Source: an uncultured Eubacteriales bacterium
Lineage (GTDB): Bacteria > Bacillota > Clostridia > TANB77 > CAG-508
Assembly: GCA_902766085.1 (NCBI GenBank)
Contig: CACXCH010000084.1
Location: 1 to 9,807, forward strand
Direction of reading: 5' to 3'
Length of the DNA stretch: 9,807 nucleotides
Of this stretch, positions 1 to 5,744 are shown piece after piece. Below the pieces are notes generated by a model. It was not told the DNA's origin, ran no database searches, and saw nothing but the letters and a program-made list of their open reading frames with translations. Both the position numbers and the translations under genes were made by a program. Every line of letters starts with the position of its first letter. The first letter of the stretch is position 1.

Positions 1-1
1 G

Positions 2-31
2 CAAACAAAAATTATTTATAATTTTTGTTTG
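2..31. other. A+T-rich hairpin at left edge
   Basis: A perfect 13-bp inverted repeat (arms CAAACAAAAATTA and its complement) closes over a 4-base TTTA loop. It has no G+C-rich stem and no clear T-tract after it, so it is only a possible terminator for a gene lying left of the window, or a DNA-level palindrome. Confidence 0.5.
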
Positions 32-84
32 TCACATAAGGTGGAGGCGTTCAAAACAGCAAGTCTACGAGCCATTAAATATTA

Positions 85-126
85 TGCTTTTCAGCTTTTT
101 TTGATTTTAAAACCATTAACCTGTAA
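85..126 (+). repeat. Intergenic repeat, copy 1
   Basis: First copy of a dispersed repeat whose second copy is at 6078-6117 in the same orientation. The 3' 20 bases (TTAAAACCATTAACCTGTAA) are identical, and the preceding T-run and TGCTTT..CA stretch align with a few mismatches and two or three single-base gaps. It lies just upstream of the predicted vanW-family promoter. The frame reading LKPLTCN is open in both copies, but the differences change amino acids, so I treat it as non-coding. Confidence 0.65.
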
Positions 127-139
127 TATTAGAATTATA

Positions 140-168
140 TTGAATATTATTTTTTCAAATGATATAAT
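140..168 (+). promoter_or_regulatory. Promoter of the VanW-family gene
   Basis: TTGAAT (140-145), 17-base spacer, then TATAAT (163-168), an almost perfect vegetative sigma promoter. Predicted transcription start is near 175, giving a leader of about 120 bases before the start codon at 297. Confidence 0.7.
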
Positions 169-207
169 TGAACAAAAATAGAAAATATAAAAAGTACAGA
201 AAGTTTC

Positions 208-238
208 AACAAAATGAAAGATTTCTTTTAATTTTGTT
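208..238 (+). other. Leader hairpin upstream of VanW-family gene
   Basis: AACAAAAT (208-215) pairs with ATTTTGTT (231-238), and AAAGA with TCTTT inside it, making a stem of about 13 bp with small internal irregularities. A T-rich stretch (CATTTTTAAAT) follows, so it looks like a weak intrinsic terminator inside the leader, possibly an attenuator. No T-box or known riboswitch features are visible. Confidence 0.4.
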
Positions 239-296
239 CATTTTTAAATAAGATAAATAATACTTTTAATTAAAGTAATAAAGTTAAGGATTTGAT

Positions 297-1889
297 ATGA
301 GTAAAGAATCTAGAGAGTTTAAAAAGAAGTTTGAAAATAAATATGGTAAGCTAGGGCTTACACATACACAAAAGGTCAAAATAATTATAGCGTTAGCCTT
401 AATTTTACTAGTGTTCTCGATTATTTTTAGCCTAATAAATATGAATAATACAAAGATTTATAAAAACATTTCTATTCAAGGAGTTTCAGTATCTACTTAC
501 AATGATAAAGAAGCAAACGAAAAAATAACTAGCTTAATAGAGAGTAAGAGAACGAATTCAATTACATTAAAACACTTAGATTATGTTGCTAATATTTCAT
601 TTGAACAATTGGACGTAGAGTATGACGTAAATGATGCAATAGCTAAAGCCTATGGTATTGGAAGAAGCGGAAATATAATTACAAATAATTATAAAATTGT
701 ATCAACTCTTTTTAAGAAAAGAAATATTTCATTAGAAACGAGTATAGACGATGATGCTTTAAATGCCATAGTTGATGATTTAGAAAGCAAATTGCCAGAT
801 GCCAAGGAAGAAAGTTCATATTATATTGAAGATGAAAACCTTATAATAAAAAAAGGAAAAAAAGGTGTTGCAATACAAAAGGAACAATTAAAGGAAAAAA
901 TTAAGCAAACTATTTCAGATATTTCTAATAGCGATAATACTATTGAAATTCCAGTAGAAGAAGCAACTCCAAGTGATATTGATTTAGATAAAATAATTTC
1001 TGAAGTAACACAAGAAGCTGAAAATGCATATATATCTGAAAATCCTAAGAAAGTTCATGCAGAGAAAAAGGGAATTGAGCTTGCAATAACAAAAGAGGAA
1101 GCTGAAAATATCTTATCTGAAGACAAAGATGAATATACAATACCATTAAAAATAGTAGAGCCACAAATTACAGTTGCTAGCCTTGGAACCCAAGCTTTTA
1201 CCGACAAACTTGCAACATTTACTACTGATTTTGATGCAAGCAACACAAATAGAGCTAATAACTTAAAATTGGCGGCAGAAAAATTGAACGGAACCATTGT
1301 AAATCCGGGGGAGACTTTTTCATACAACCAAACCATAGGCCAAAGAACAATTGCAGCAGGATTTAAAGAAGCAAATGCTTATTCAGGAGGAGATGTTGTA
1401 CTTGATGTAGGAGGTGGAATCTGCCAATTATCTTCAACACTATATAATGCTGCTCTTTTAACAAACTTAGAAATTGTTGAAAGACATAATCATTCATTTA
1501 AAACAGCCTATGTAGCAGCAGGAAGAGATGCAACTGTTTCGTGGGGAAGCGTTGATTTTAAATTTAAAAATAATAGGAATTACCCAATAAAAATAGAGTC
1601 TCAAGCAGAGGATGGAGTTGTTACAGTAAACATTTATGGAATAAAACAAGATGATGACTATACTGTGTTAATTGAATCAAAGGAGCTTGAAATAATAAAA
1701 CAAAATGTAGAATATAAAGAAGATAATAGCCTTGAAAAAGGGCAAGAGGTGGTAGAAAGATATGGCGAAAATGGTTGTATATCAGAAACCTATAAAACAC
1801 TATTAAAAAATGGAGTAGTAGTATCAAAAGAAACTATATCGAAAGACACATACAATGCCTTATCAAAAATAATAAGAAGAAACACTTAG
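297..1889 (+). CDS. VanW/YoaR-family membrane-anchored envelope protein
   Basis: A 530-residue protein of the VanW family; its biochemical role is unknown even though some members sit in vancomycin-resistance clusters. A basic N-terminus is followed by one membrane segment at about residues 27-48, so it is probably anchored with most of the chain outside the cell. Residues ~60-290 look like the YoaR-type tandem peptidoglycan-binding region (lysine/glutamate-rich, two similar halves). The VanW domain spans ~330-450, with the signature GTIVNPGETFSYN (332-344) and GGGICQLSSTLYNAAL (372-387). Residues ~460-525 resemble a G5 domain (KGQEVVERYGENGCISETY). The start follows AAGGA with suitable spacing. 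It has its own promoter and terminator, so it is monocistronic, and it has no van resistance genes beside it. Family assignment is firm; a link to glycopeptide resistance is not supported. Confidence 0.9.
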   Translation: MSKESREFKKKFENKYGKLGLTHTQKVKIIIALALILLVFSIIFSLINMNNTKIYKNISIQGVSVSTYNDKEANEKITSLIESKRTNSITLKHLDYVANISFEQLDVEYDVNDAIAKAYGIGRSGNIITNNYKIVSTLFKKRNISLETSIDDDALNAIVDDLESKLPDAKEESSYYIEDENLIIKKGKKGVAIQKEQLKEKIKQTISDISNSDNTIEIPVEEATPSDIDLDKIISEVTQEAENAYISENPKKVHAEKKGIELAITKEEAENILSEDKDEYTIPLKIVEPQITVASLGTQAFTDKLATFTTDFDASNTNRANNLKLAAEKLNGTIVNPGETFSYNQTIGQRTIAAGFKEANAYSGGDVVLDVGGGICQLSSTLYNAALLTNLEIVERHNHSFKTAYVAAGRDATVSWGSVDFKFKNNRNYPIKIESQAEDGVVTVNIYGIKQDDDYTVLIESKELEIIKQNVEYKEDNSLEKGQEVVERYGENGCISETYKTLLKNGVVVSKETISKDTYNALSKIIRRNT

Positions 1890-1906
1890 TGCTTCTTCTT
1901 ATTATT
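1868..1906 (+). terminator. Terminator overlapping the VanW-family stop codon
   Basis: An 18-bp stem with one mismatch: the 5' arm (1868-1885) is the last codons of the gene and the 3' arm (1889-1906) is T-rich. The TAG stop (1887-1889) sits at the loop. The pyrimidine-rich descending arm can act as the U-tract, so this is a plausible intrinsic terminator embedded in the coding end. Confidence 0.65.
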
Positions 1907-1977
1907 ATATAATAGGAAAGTCATACAAACATTTCTCTAATTTAGCGCAAGAGATAAAGAAAAACAAGCTGTTATAA

Positions 1978-2031
1978 AAGAAAATCCTTGATTTTCTTAT
2001 TTGTTATTCAAATCTCACAGGCGTACTGTGA
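1978..2031. other. Two small hairpins between convergent genes
   Basis: A 9-bp stem (AAGAAAATC / GATTTTCTT, 1978-1998, CTT loop) is followed by a T-rich tail. A 6-bp stem TCACAG/CTGTGA (2015-2031) with loop GCGTA comes next. They lie between the ends of the plus-strand VanW gene and the minus-strand phosphotransferase gene and probably help terminate one or both transcripts. I see no gene in 1907-2076. Confidence 0.35.
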
Positions 2032-2076
2032 TTTCAAAGAACTTTAGTGGTGAAAAAAGGTAATACATAAAAATTC

Positions 2077-2919
2077 TTATTTCTTATATATTCCAATTTT
2101 AGCCATATAATTTATATATCCAGAATCAATACTGTTCCAAGCTTTAATATCATTATCTAATAAATCAAGGTTAAGTGAATGATTATCAATTTCTTCATAG
2201 TTTTTTATAATGCTATTTTTAAAATGAAACGGACATCTTCCAATAATTCTTGAAATATCCATATATTTATTTCCAAAGCCACCAAAGCCAAAATCAATAA
2301 CTGCTACAACATTATTATTTTCATCAAGTAAAATGTTACTTGAATTAAAATCACCATGAACTAAACACTCATTTTCACCACCAAAATGATAGAATTTCCA
2401 AAAACTCTTATCATTTTGACTAACGTGTTTATCCAAAAGCTCTGTAATAAAATCATTCAAATTTAACCCTATGTTGTCAACAGAAAATACTTCATTTTCA
2501 TTGTATTTGATATTATGAAGTTCATTCATAAATTGAGAAATTTGAAAAGATATTTTATCAATATCGAATTCAGACAAATTATTCATAACATCTGCCAAGG
2601 TTTTTCCAGGAATTTCTCTGTGGTATGAAAAAGGCCTTCCATTATCGTAATCGAGATTAATTTCAGATGTTTTAAATGACGTTTTACCATTAATATAATT
2701 AGCAAATTGCGAATCTTTAACTATTGTTCTTTCCCAAAACTCATCTCTGGGAAACCTAAAATAGTAATTTCCTTTATTAGTTTCAACTTTATAAACAATG
2801 TTAGTCCAGCCCGTACTTATAGGAATCAAATTTTCAATAAGAAAAACATTGAAATTATTTTCTAGAGTATTATTTATAATTCGGTCAAAATTCTCATTGA
2901 CCATAAAAAATTTTTCCAT
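2077..2919 (-). CDS. APH/choline-kinase-family phosphotransferase
   Basis: A 280-residue aminoglycoside-phosphotransferase-fold protein, predicted to be a cytoplasmic kinase transferring ATP phosphate to a small-molecule hydroxyl. The N-lobe includes GWTNIVYKVETNKGNYYFRFPR (around residues 37-58), a glycine-containing loop with nucleotide-binding strands. The catalytic loop is HGDFNSSN (188-195), where Asp and Asn are the expected catalytic and metal residues. The metal-binding Asp is in VIDFGFGG (D209). Length fits the family. I chose the ATG at 2919 because AAAAGGA (2926-2932) lies six bases upstream; an in-frame TTG at 2925 directly abuts that site and is less likely. It has its own extended -10 promoter and is separated from the kinase-like gene by a duplicated sequence. 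The substrate cannot be read from sequence: antibiotic, choline, homoserine and sugar kinases share these motifs. Confidence 0.85.
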   Translation of the reverse strand: MEKFFMVNENFDRIINNTLENNFNVFLIENLIPISTGWTNIVYKVETNKGNYYFRFPRDEFWERTIVKDSQFANYINGKTSFKTSEINLDYDNGRPFSYHREIPGKTLADVMNNLSEFDIDKISFQISQFMNELHNIKYNENEVFSVDNIGLNLNDFITELLDKHVSQNDKSFWKFYHFGGENECLVHGDFNSSNILLDENNNVVAVIDFGFGGFGNKYMDISRIIGRCPFHFKNSIIKNYEEIDNHSLNLDLLDNDIKAWNSIDSGYINYMAKIGIYKK

Positions 2920-3002
2920 AATCAATCCTTTTAAATTAATAAACTTTTTAGCTAAAAATAAGTCAAATCAACTAAACTAATATAAAATAAAATCTATAGC
3001 TC

Positions 3003-3011
3003 ATTATAACA
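3003..3011 (-). promoter_or_regulatory. Extended -10 of the phosphotransferase gene
   Basis: On the minus strand the sequence reads TGTTATAAT, a TGn-extended -10. No good -35 is present at 16-18 bases, as is usual for extended -10 promoters. It lies about 80 bases upstream of the start codon. The same 9-mer occurs in the promoter of the unrecognised gene at 4443-4451. Confidence 0.5.
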
Positions 3012-3023
3012 AAACAAAGTTTT

Positions 3024-3125
3024 ACTTAAACTATAATCACGAATATAGTTAAATAAATTAATTAATCTATTTTATCTTAAACTATCGTCACGAATAGAGT
3101 CAACTAAACTAATTAATCTATTTTC
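3024..3125 (-). repeat. 51-bp in-frame tandem duplication at the kinase-like gene end
   Basis: Two adjacent 51-base units (3075-3125 and 3024-3074) are identical at 43 of 51 positions. The first, in coding direction, encodes the last 17 residues of the kinase-like protein (ENRLISLVDSIRDDSLR). The second begins with the stop codon and would otherwise read NRLINLFNYIRDYSLS in the same frame. The GAA that starts unit one corresponds to the TAA stop that starts unit two. Confidence 0.85.
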
Positions 3126-3635
3126 AGAATCAATATCATAATTATTGAAAAAAACATAATCAAATTTATTTTGAAAATCTTTATTATTCATCATAAAATT
3201 GTATTGATCTAAAATTTCGTTAACACGCATTTTTTCCGTCTCTAAAGGTAGATTTCTCATCTTAAGTTGTTCTTTAGCCTTTTTTATATCTGTTGGGAAA
3301 ATATAAATAGTCTTTAAATCAGGCCTTACATTCTTCCAATCATCAATAGTAGTATAATGCATTTCAAAAACCATATTATCATTTGAAAAAATCTCACTTT
3401 TTAGATATGCATAATCACCATTAAAAACGTGAAAGCGGTAGGCAATTTTTCCATCATTTTGCAAATTATCAAGCTCGTCTGGAGTCATAAAATAACCATC
3501 AACAAAATTAACTTCGTTAGACCTTTTAGGACGAGTTCTAATAGTATGTACCTTTTGAAAGTTGCATTTTTCAACAATTTTATTTTTAAAATAGGATTTA
3601 CCAACGCCGGTAATTCCGGATAAAGCTAACAACAT
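3072..3635 (-). CDS. Guanylate-kinase-like P-loop protein
   Basis: A 187-residue P-loop protein with the guanylate kinase layout but diverged from standard Gmk (about 200 residues). The Walker A motif is GITGVGKS (7-14). The GMP-binding segment TIRTRPKRSNEVNFVDGYF (31-49) aligns with the family pattern TTRxxRxGExxGxDYxF, keeping R35, R38 and E41. FNGDYAYLKSEI (71-82) matches the family's hGNYYGTxKexv strand. QLKMRNLPLETEKMR (123-137) occupies the lid position, and FDYVFFNN (158-165) the usual late strand. It therefore probably binds ATP and a nucleotide monophosphate, but the glycine of RxGE is replaced by asparagine, so GMP specificity is uncertain. It may not be the housekeeping Gmk. The start follows AAAGAGG five bases upstream, with its own promoter. 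The stop lies at the boundary of a 51-bp in-frame tandem duplication, so its C-terminus has recently changed length or its downstream region is a decayed copy. Confidence 0.8.
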   Translation of the reverse strand: MLLALSGITGVGKSYFKNKIVEKCNFQKVHTIRTRPKRSNEVNFVDGYFMTPDELDNLQNDGKIAYRFHVFNGDYAYLKSEIFSNDNMVFEMHYTTIDDWKNVRPDLKTIYIFPTDIKKAKEQLKMRNLPLETEKMRVNEILDQYNFMMNNKDFQNKFDYVFFNNYDIDSENRLISLVDSIRDDSLR

Positions 3636-3667
3636 AAAAACCTCTTTAATGTTAATAATATGGGCAT

Positions 3668-3696
3668 ATTATAGCATAAATAAAAGCACTATTCAA
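3668..3696 (-). promoter_or_regulatory. Promoter of the guanylate-kinase-like gene
   Basis: On the minus strand TTGAAT (3691-3696), 17-base spacer, TATAAT (3668-3673). The predicted start near 3661 gives a leader of about 25 bases carrying AAAGAGG. Confidence 0.7.
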
Positions 3697-3725
3697 CTTG
3701 TCTTTCAAAACTGCTGTTTTTACTC

Positions 3726-3767
3726 TTGCTACATATTAGCAAAAGCATTTTTATTTATAAATAAAAA
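3726..3767. other. Hairpin and palindrome in intergenic region
   Basis: TTGCTA/TAGCAA with a CATAT loop (3726-3742) is followed by a perfect 20-bp A+T palindrome (TTTTTATTTATAAATAAAAA, 3748-3767). They could contribute to termination of transcripts in either direction; no coding sequence is visible in 3697-3881. Confidence 0.35.
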
Positions 3768-3780
3768 AAATAAACAACTA

Positions 3781-3832
3781 TTTTGAAAAAAATATATTGC
3801 CTTGAATTTTCACTCAAGAGTATTTTTCAAAA
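3781..3832 (-). terminator. Probable terminator region of the unrecognised gene
   Basis: Outer arms TTTTGAAAAA (3781-3790) and TTTTTCAAAA (3823-3832) plus inner arms CTTGA (3801-3805) and TCAAG (3814-3818) form a long, interrupted stem downstream of the minus-strand gene ending at 3882. On the minus strand the distal arm passes into a TTTTTTTC-like run. It is A+T-rich and imperfect, hence low confidence. Confidence 0.35.
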
Positions 3833-3881
3833 AAGTAATTGCTTATTTTTGAATTTAAACTTTTATAACAAACATATTTGC

Positions 3882-4391
3882 TTATCTTTCCTGTGATTTA
3901 TCATAAATAAAATCATTTAAAATTGAACTATTTCCCATTTTACTTTTTGCTGCTATAGTATAATCTTCAGGGTGACGAGTTAAATTATAATATATATTTA
4001 TTTCATAATTTTCATCTTTCAATTTTTTCTGAAGAAGTTTTAAATTATTTTTTTGTTTTCGAGATAGTTCTTTTGGAAAAAAGAATAACATTGAATTATG
4101 ATTAGCAACTGATGTGTTTTCAAATCCTACGATTGCATTTGACTTTGCTAAATTAAATGCAATTGAATTTGCACTGGTTCTATCAGATTTTTGAACTTCT
4201 TCATTATCCTTAAAATGGGTATTTAAGTAATAATCTAAAGCTAAGGCATGGTAATCAAAATCGTTATCTTTATCTCGCGGACATACATCAACTTCTCCAT
4301 CTCTATTGTTGCCATCAACAATATGATTTCCTAATAAAATAATAATTCTGCTATCAGATATTTTTGTATTTCCATCTTCTAAATAATTCAT
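3882..4391 (-). CDS. Unrecognised 169-residue protein
   Basis: I do not recognise the family. The protein is soluble-looking, charged, with no signal peptide or membrane segment. Its N-terminal half contains RIIILLGNHIVDG (15-27), a hydrophobic strand followed by polar turns, and an Asp-rich stretch DVCPRDKDNDFDYHALALDY (35-54). A second hydrophobic strand is SMLFFFPKEL, followed by a lysine-rich helix SRKQKNNLKLLQKKLKDENY and a strand EINIYYNL. The acidic DGEVD and DKDNDFD runs could bind metal, but that is a guess. The ATG at 4391 is the only sensible start: an in-frame TAA lies 12 bases or less upstream, and the next methionine is far inside. Oddly, the strong AAAGGAG site is 33 bases from this ATG, with a perfect 22-bp palindrome in between. 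It has its own promoter and is divergent from the Nudix gene. Confidence 0.75.
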   Translation of the reverse strand: MNYLEDGNTKISDSRIIILLGNHIVDGNNRDGEVDVCPRDKDNDFDYHALALDYYLNTHFKDNEEVQKSDRTSANSIAFNLAKSNAIVGFENTSVANHNSMLFFFPKELSRKQKNNLKLLQKKLKDENYEINIYYNLTRHPEDYTIAAKSKMGNSSILNDFIYDKSQER

Positions 4392-4402
4392 AGTATTTAA
4401 TT

Positions 4403-4430
4403 ATATAGCTATATATAGCTATATCTCCTT
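4403..4430 (-). promoter_or_regulatory. Palindrome between ribosome binding site and ATG
   Basis: AAGGAG (minus strand, 4425-4430) is followed immediately by a perfect 22-bp palindrome (4403-4424, half-site ATATAGCTATA) and then 11 bases to the ATG at 4391. If the palindrome folds as a hairpin in mRNA, the effective spacing drops from 33 to about 11 bases. It could instead be an operator just downstream of the promoter. Confidence 0.6.
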
Positions 4431-4442
4431 TCTTTTTTTACA

Positions 4443-4470
4443 ATTATAACAAAATACAAATTATTTTCAA
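4443..4470 (-). promoter_or_regulatory. Promoter of the unrecognised gene
   Basis: On the minus strand TTGAAA (4465-4470), 16-base spacer, TATAAT (4443-4448) with an extended TG (TGTTATAAT). The predicted start near 4436 lies just upstream of the AAAGGAG, so the short leader is mostly the palindrome. Confidence 0.65.
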
Positions 4471-4616
4471 TAATTTTACTAAAATTAATATGATTTATCG
4501 AATAAAAAAATCAATATAACAACATATAAGGATGCAAAACAATCAAACAGGTATATTAGTTTATTTTACAGAGGAAACAAGATGCAAATTGTAACGACGT
4601 GTTATCAATAAACGTC
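4471..4616. other. Intergenic stretch between divergent promoters
   Basis: The gap 4392-4710 holds the two divergent promoters described separately. In 4471-4616 I see only two overlapping mini-frames on the plus strand. One is 20 codons from ATG 4532. The other is 9 codons from ATG 4582 (MQIVTTCYQ) with AGAGG a few bases before it. A weak inverted repeat GACGT...ACGTC lies around 4595-4616. None is convincing as a gene, although the 9-codon frame has acceptable ribosome binding site spacing. Confidence 0.3.
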
Positions 4617-4685
4617 TTGCAAGTTAATGCTTTTTGGTGTACAATATAAAAAATAAAAAACGAGCCATTAGCAAAAGCTAAATGG
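4617..4685 (+). promoter_or_regulatory. Nudix gene promoter and leader hairpin
   Basis: TTGCAA (4617-4622), 17-base spacer, TACAAT (4640-4645) predict transcription from about 4652. The leader contains GCCATTAGC AAAA GCTAAATGGC (4664-4685, one bulged base), a G+C-containing hairpin well before the ribosome binding site at 4702-4709. It is not followed by a T-tract, so it is more likely a structural or stabilising element than a terminator. Confidence 0.6.
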
Positions 4686-4710
4686 CATGCTTAAATAAAG
4701 CAGGAAAGGT

Positions 4711-5148
4711 ATGAAGATGGATTCTGAAAAAATTAGAACAACGAATAAAGCAGGAACAATATTAATTAATATGGAGAACAAAAAAGTTTGTTTAATTAAT
4801 AGAATTGATGGGAAAGGATATGAATTTCCAAAGGGACATATTGAGAAAAATGAAACCTTGCAACAATGTGCCTTAAGAGAAACTAAGGAAGAAACAATGC
4901 ATAACTGCCATTTATTGGAGGATAAACCAATTGGAGTAGTTCAATACACAAACGAACAAGATGGACATATTTACTTATATTATTATATAGCAATTGATGA
5001 TGGAAAAACAGAAGATAAAATTAATGATGAGGATAAAGAACAATATGAATGGTTTGATGTAGATGAAGTTAGAGAGAAACTTGCTTTTCAAAATGCAATT
5101 GACTTATGGGATACAAATATAAAAAGAATAAAAGAAATTTTAAAATAG
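4711..5148 (+). CDS. Nudix (MutT-type) hydrolase
   Basis: A 145-residue Nudix hydrolase, expected to cleave nucleoside diphosphate-linked compounds in the cytoplasm with Mg2+ or Mn2+. The Nudix box is G42-x5-E48-x7-R56-E57-T-K-E60-E61, within GHIEKNETLQQCALRETKEE, so all metal-binding glutamates are present. The usual glycine after the box (GU) is replaced by Met-His. The preceding FPKGHIE resembles the diadenosine-polyphosphate (Ap4A) hydrolase subgroup, but substrate cannot be assigned. Residues ~108-130 (EQYEWFDVDEVREKL) form the typical C-terminal strand and helix. Two starts are possible: ATG 4711 with AGGA five bases upstream, or ATG 4717 with AAAGG seven bases upstream; the difference is two residues. 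The gene is monocistronic and divergent from the unrecognised gene. No strong terminator follows, only A+T-rich sequence. Confidence 0.9.
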   Translation: MKMDSEKIRTTNKAGTILINMENKKVCLINRIDGKGYEFPKGHIEKNETLQQCALRETKEETMHNCHLLEDKPIGVVQYTNEQDGHIYLYYYIAIDDGKTEDKINDEDKEQYEWFDVDEVREKLAFQNAIDLWDTNIKRIKEILK

Positions 5149-5263
5149 AGTAATAAATTTTTTAAAATTAAATTTTGAATAAACTATAAAATTAGAAATT
5201 GATTAAATTGTATACTTTGAATATTAATTCAATTTTATAATTATATCACTTAAAAATAAAAGA

Positions 5264-5309
5264 CAGGGAACACTTAAGCCTACTTAATTAAATGACTTAG
5301 TGTTCCCTG
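5264..5309 (-). terminator. Terminator of the 56-residue small gene
   Basis: CAGGGAACACTTAAG... pairs with ...GACTTAGTGTTCCCTG, a G+C-containing stem of about 15 bp with one bulge and a loop of about 14 bases. On the minus strand it is followed by TCTTTTATTTTT, a proper U-rich tail. It starts 8 bases after the stop codon of the small gene at 5317-5487. On the plus strand there is no T-tract, so it serves the minus strand. Confidence 0.8.
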
Positions 5310-5316
5310 CTGAGCG

Positions 5317-5487
5317 TTATTCCTTGTTATTGTTATCGGTGGGCTTGCTGGACTTGGCGTTAAGCTTTTTACCCTTCAAAGGGTTATGCTTGTCCGTCAC
5401 AGAATACGCCTTGTATTTCCTATTTGAATAAGGCATATTCTGTAACTTCCGAGCCTCCGATGGTGTAACAATAAAACCAGATGACAT
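5317..5487 (-). CDS. Small basic protein, 56 residues (unit A)
   Basis: An uncharacterised 56-residue protein beginning MSSGFIVTPSEARKLQNM and ending KPTDNNNKE, rich in Lys, Asn and Ser, with no hydrophobic segment or Cys. I do not recognise it. Support for it being real comes from its setting. A strong AGGAG lies a few bases before the ATG. A consensus promoter sits upstream (TTGACA 5570-5575, TAGCAT 5547-5552), and a clear terminator starts 8 bases after the stop. Codon use differs from the neighbours: about 41 % G+C by hand count, AAG preferred to AAA (8 to 2), with CGG, TCG, GCG and ACG codons. This could reflect transfer or high-expression codon bias. It is organised like the 52-residue gene at 5745-5903 and shares its start-site sequence, though the proteins are not obviously homologous. 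A structural nucleic-acid-binding or spore-type role is possible but unproven. Confidence 0.65.
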   Translation of the reverse strand: MSSGFIVTPSEARKLQNMPYSNRKYKAYSVTDKHNPLKGKKLNAKSSKPTDNNNKE

Positions 5488-5502
5488 ATGCTCTCCTCTC
5501 TA

Positions 5503-5520
5503 TGCCACATATATGTGACA
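5503..5520 (-). promoter_or_regulatory. 18-bp palindrome in the unit A leader
   Basis: TGCCACATATATGTGACA is an 18-bp inverted repeat with one mismatched pair and a perfect 12-bp core. It lies between the predicted start of transcription (about 5540) and the AGGAG site, so it could be an operator or an mRNA hairpin controlling translation. Confidence 0.5.
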
Positions 5521-5523
5521 TAA

Positions 5524-5545
5524 AAACAATAAAGGGTTACATAAT
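5524..5545 (-). repeat. Shared start-site element, unit A
   Basis: AAACAATAaagGGTTACATAAT on the plus strand. It matches 5943-5961 (AAACAATAGGTTACATAAT) exactly apart from a 3-base insertion. In both units it begins 1-4 bases after the -10 box, so it covers the transcription start and first transcribed bases. Confidence 0.7.
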
Positions 5546-5546
5546 A

Positions 5547-5575
5547 ATGCTACCATAAATTCCACAATTTGTCAA
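5547..5575 (-). promoter_or_regulatory. Promoter of unit A
   Basis: On the minus strand a perfect TTGACA (5570-5575), 17-base spacer, TAGCAT (5547-5552). The leader is about 50 bases. Confidence 0.7.
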
Positions 5576-5678
5576 TAAATAATGAAGGAAAAAAGCTGCC
5601 TAAACTATAATTCATTTGTGAATAATAACGTAAGTAATCACTCGGGACATTTTCTCAAATGATTGGAATAAATAAAGT

Positions 5679-5726
5679 AAAAAAGATGCCTAAGTCGATA
5701 AAACTTTGACTTTAGCACCTTTTTTT
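5679..5726 (-). terminator. Terminator of the 52-residue small gene
   Basis: An 18-bp stem with one mismatch and two G-U pairs (arms 5679-5696 and 5708-5725), ending on the minus strand in TCTTTTTTACTTT. It begins about 18 bases after the stop at 5745. The plus strand also ends in a run of seven T's, so it could work in both directions. A 15-base piece of one arm (AAAAAAGMTGCCTAA) recurs at 5589-5603 without the partner arm. Confidence 0.8.
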
Positions 5727-5744
5727 GCCTTCAACTAGAGACAA

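Noticed and set aside
41..75. Resemblance of GGTGGAGGCG...CGAGCC to a tmRNA or tRNA end
   Set aside because: No acceptor pairing, T-loop or CCA end could be built on either strand.
41..181. Open frame on the plus strand from the left edge (or GTG 41) to the stop at 179-181, reading MEAFKTASLRAIKYY...
   Set aside because: No spaced ribosome binding site, the frame overlaps the vanW promoter, and the repeat within it differs from its second copy by amino-acid-changing bases. It could be the end of an upstream gene, but nothing supports that beyond openness.
297..1889. Interpretation of the VanW-family gene as vancomycin resistance
   Set aside because: No ligase, dehydrogenase, dipeptidase or sensor-regulator van genes are nearby, and VanW domains are common in susceptible Firmicutes.
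4532..4611. Two overlapping mini-frames (20 and 9 codons) upstream of the Nudix promoter, the second with AGAGG before its ATG
   Set aside because: Too short, upstream of the predicted transcription start, and with no other signal; kept only as a remark.
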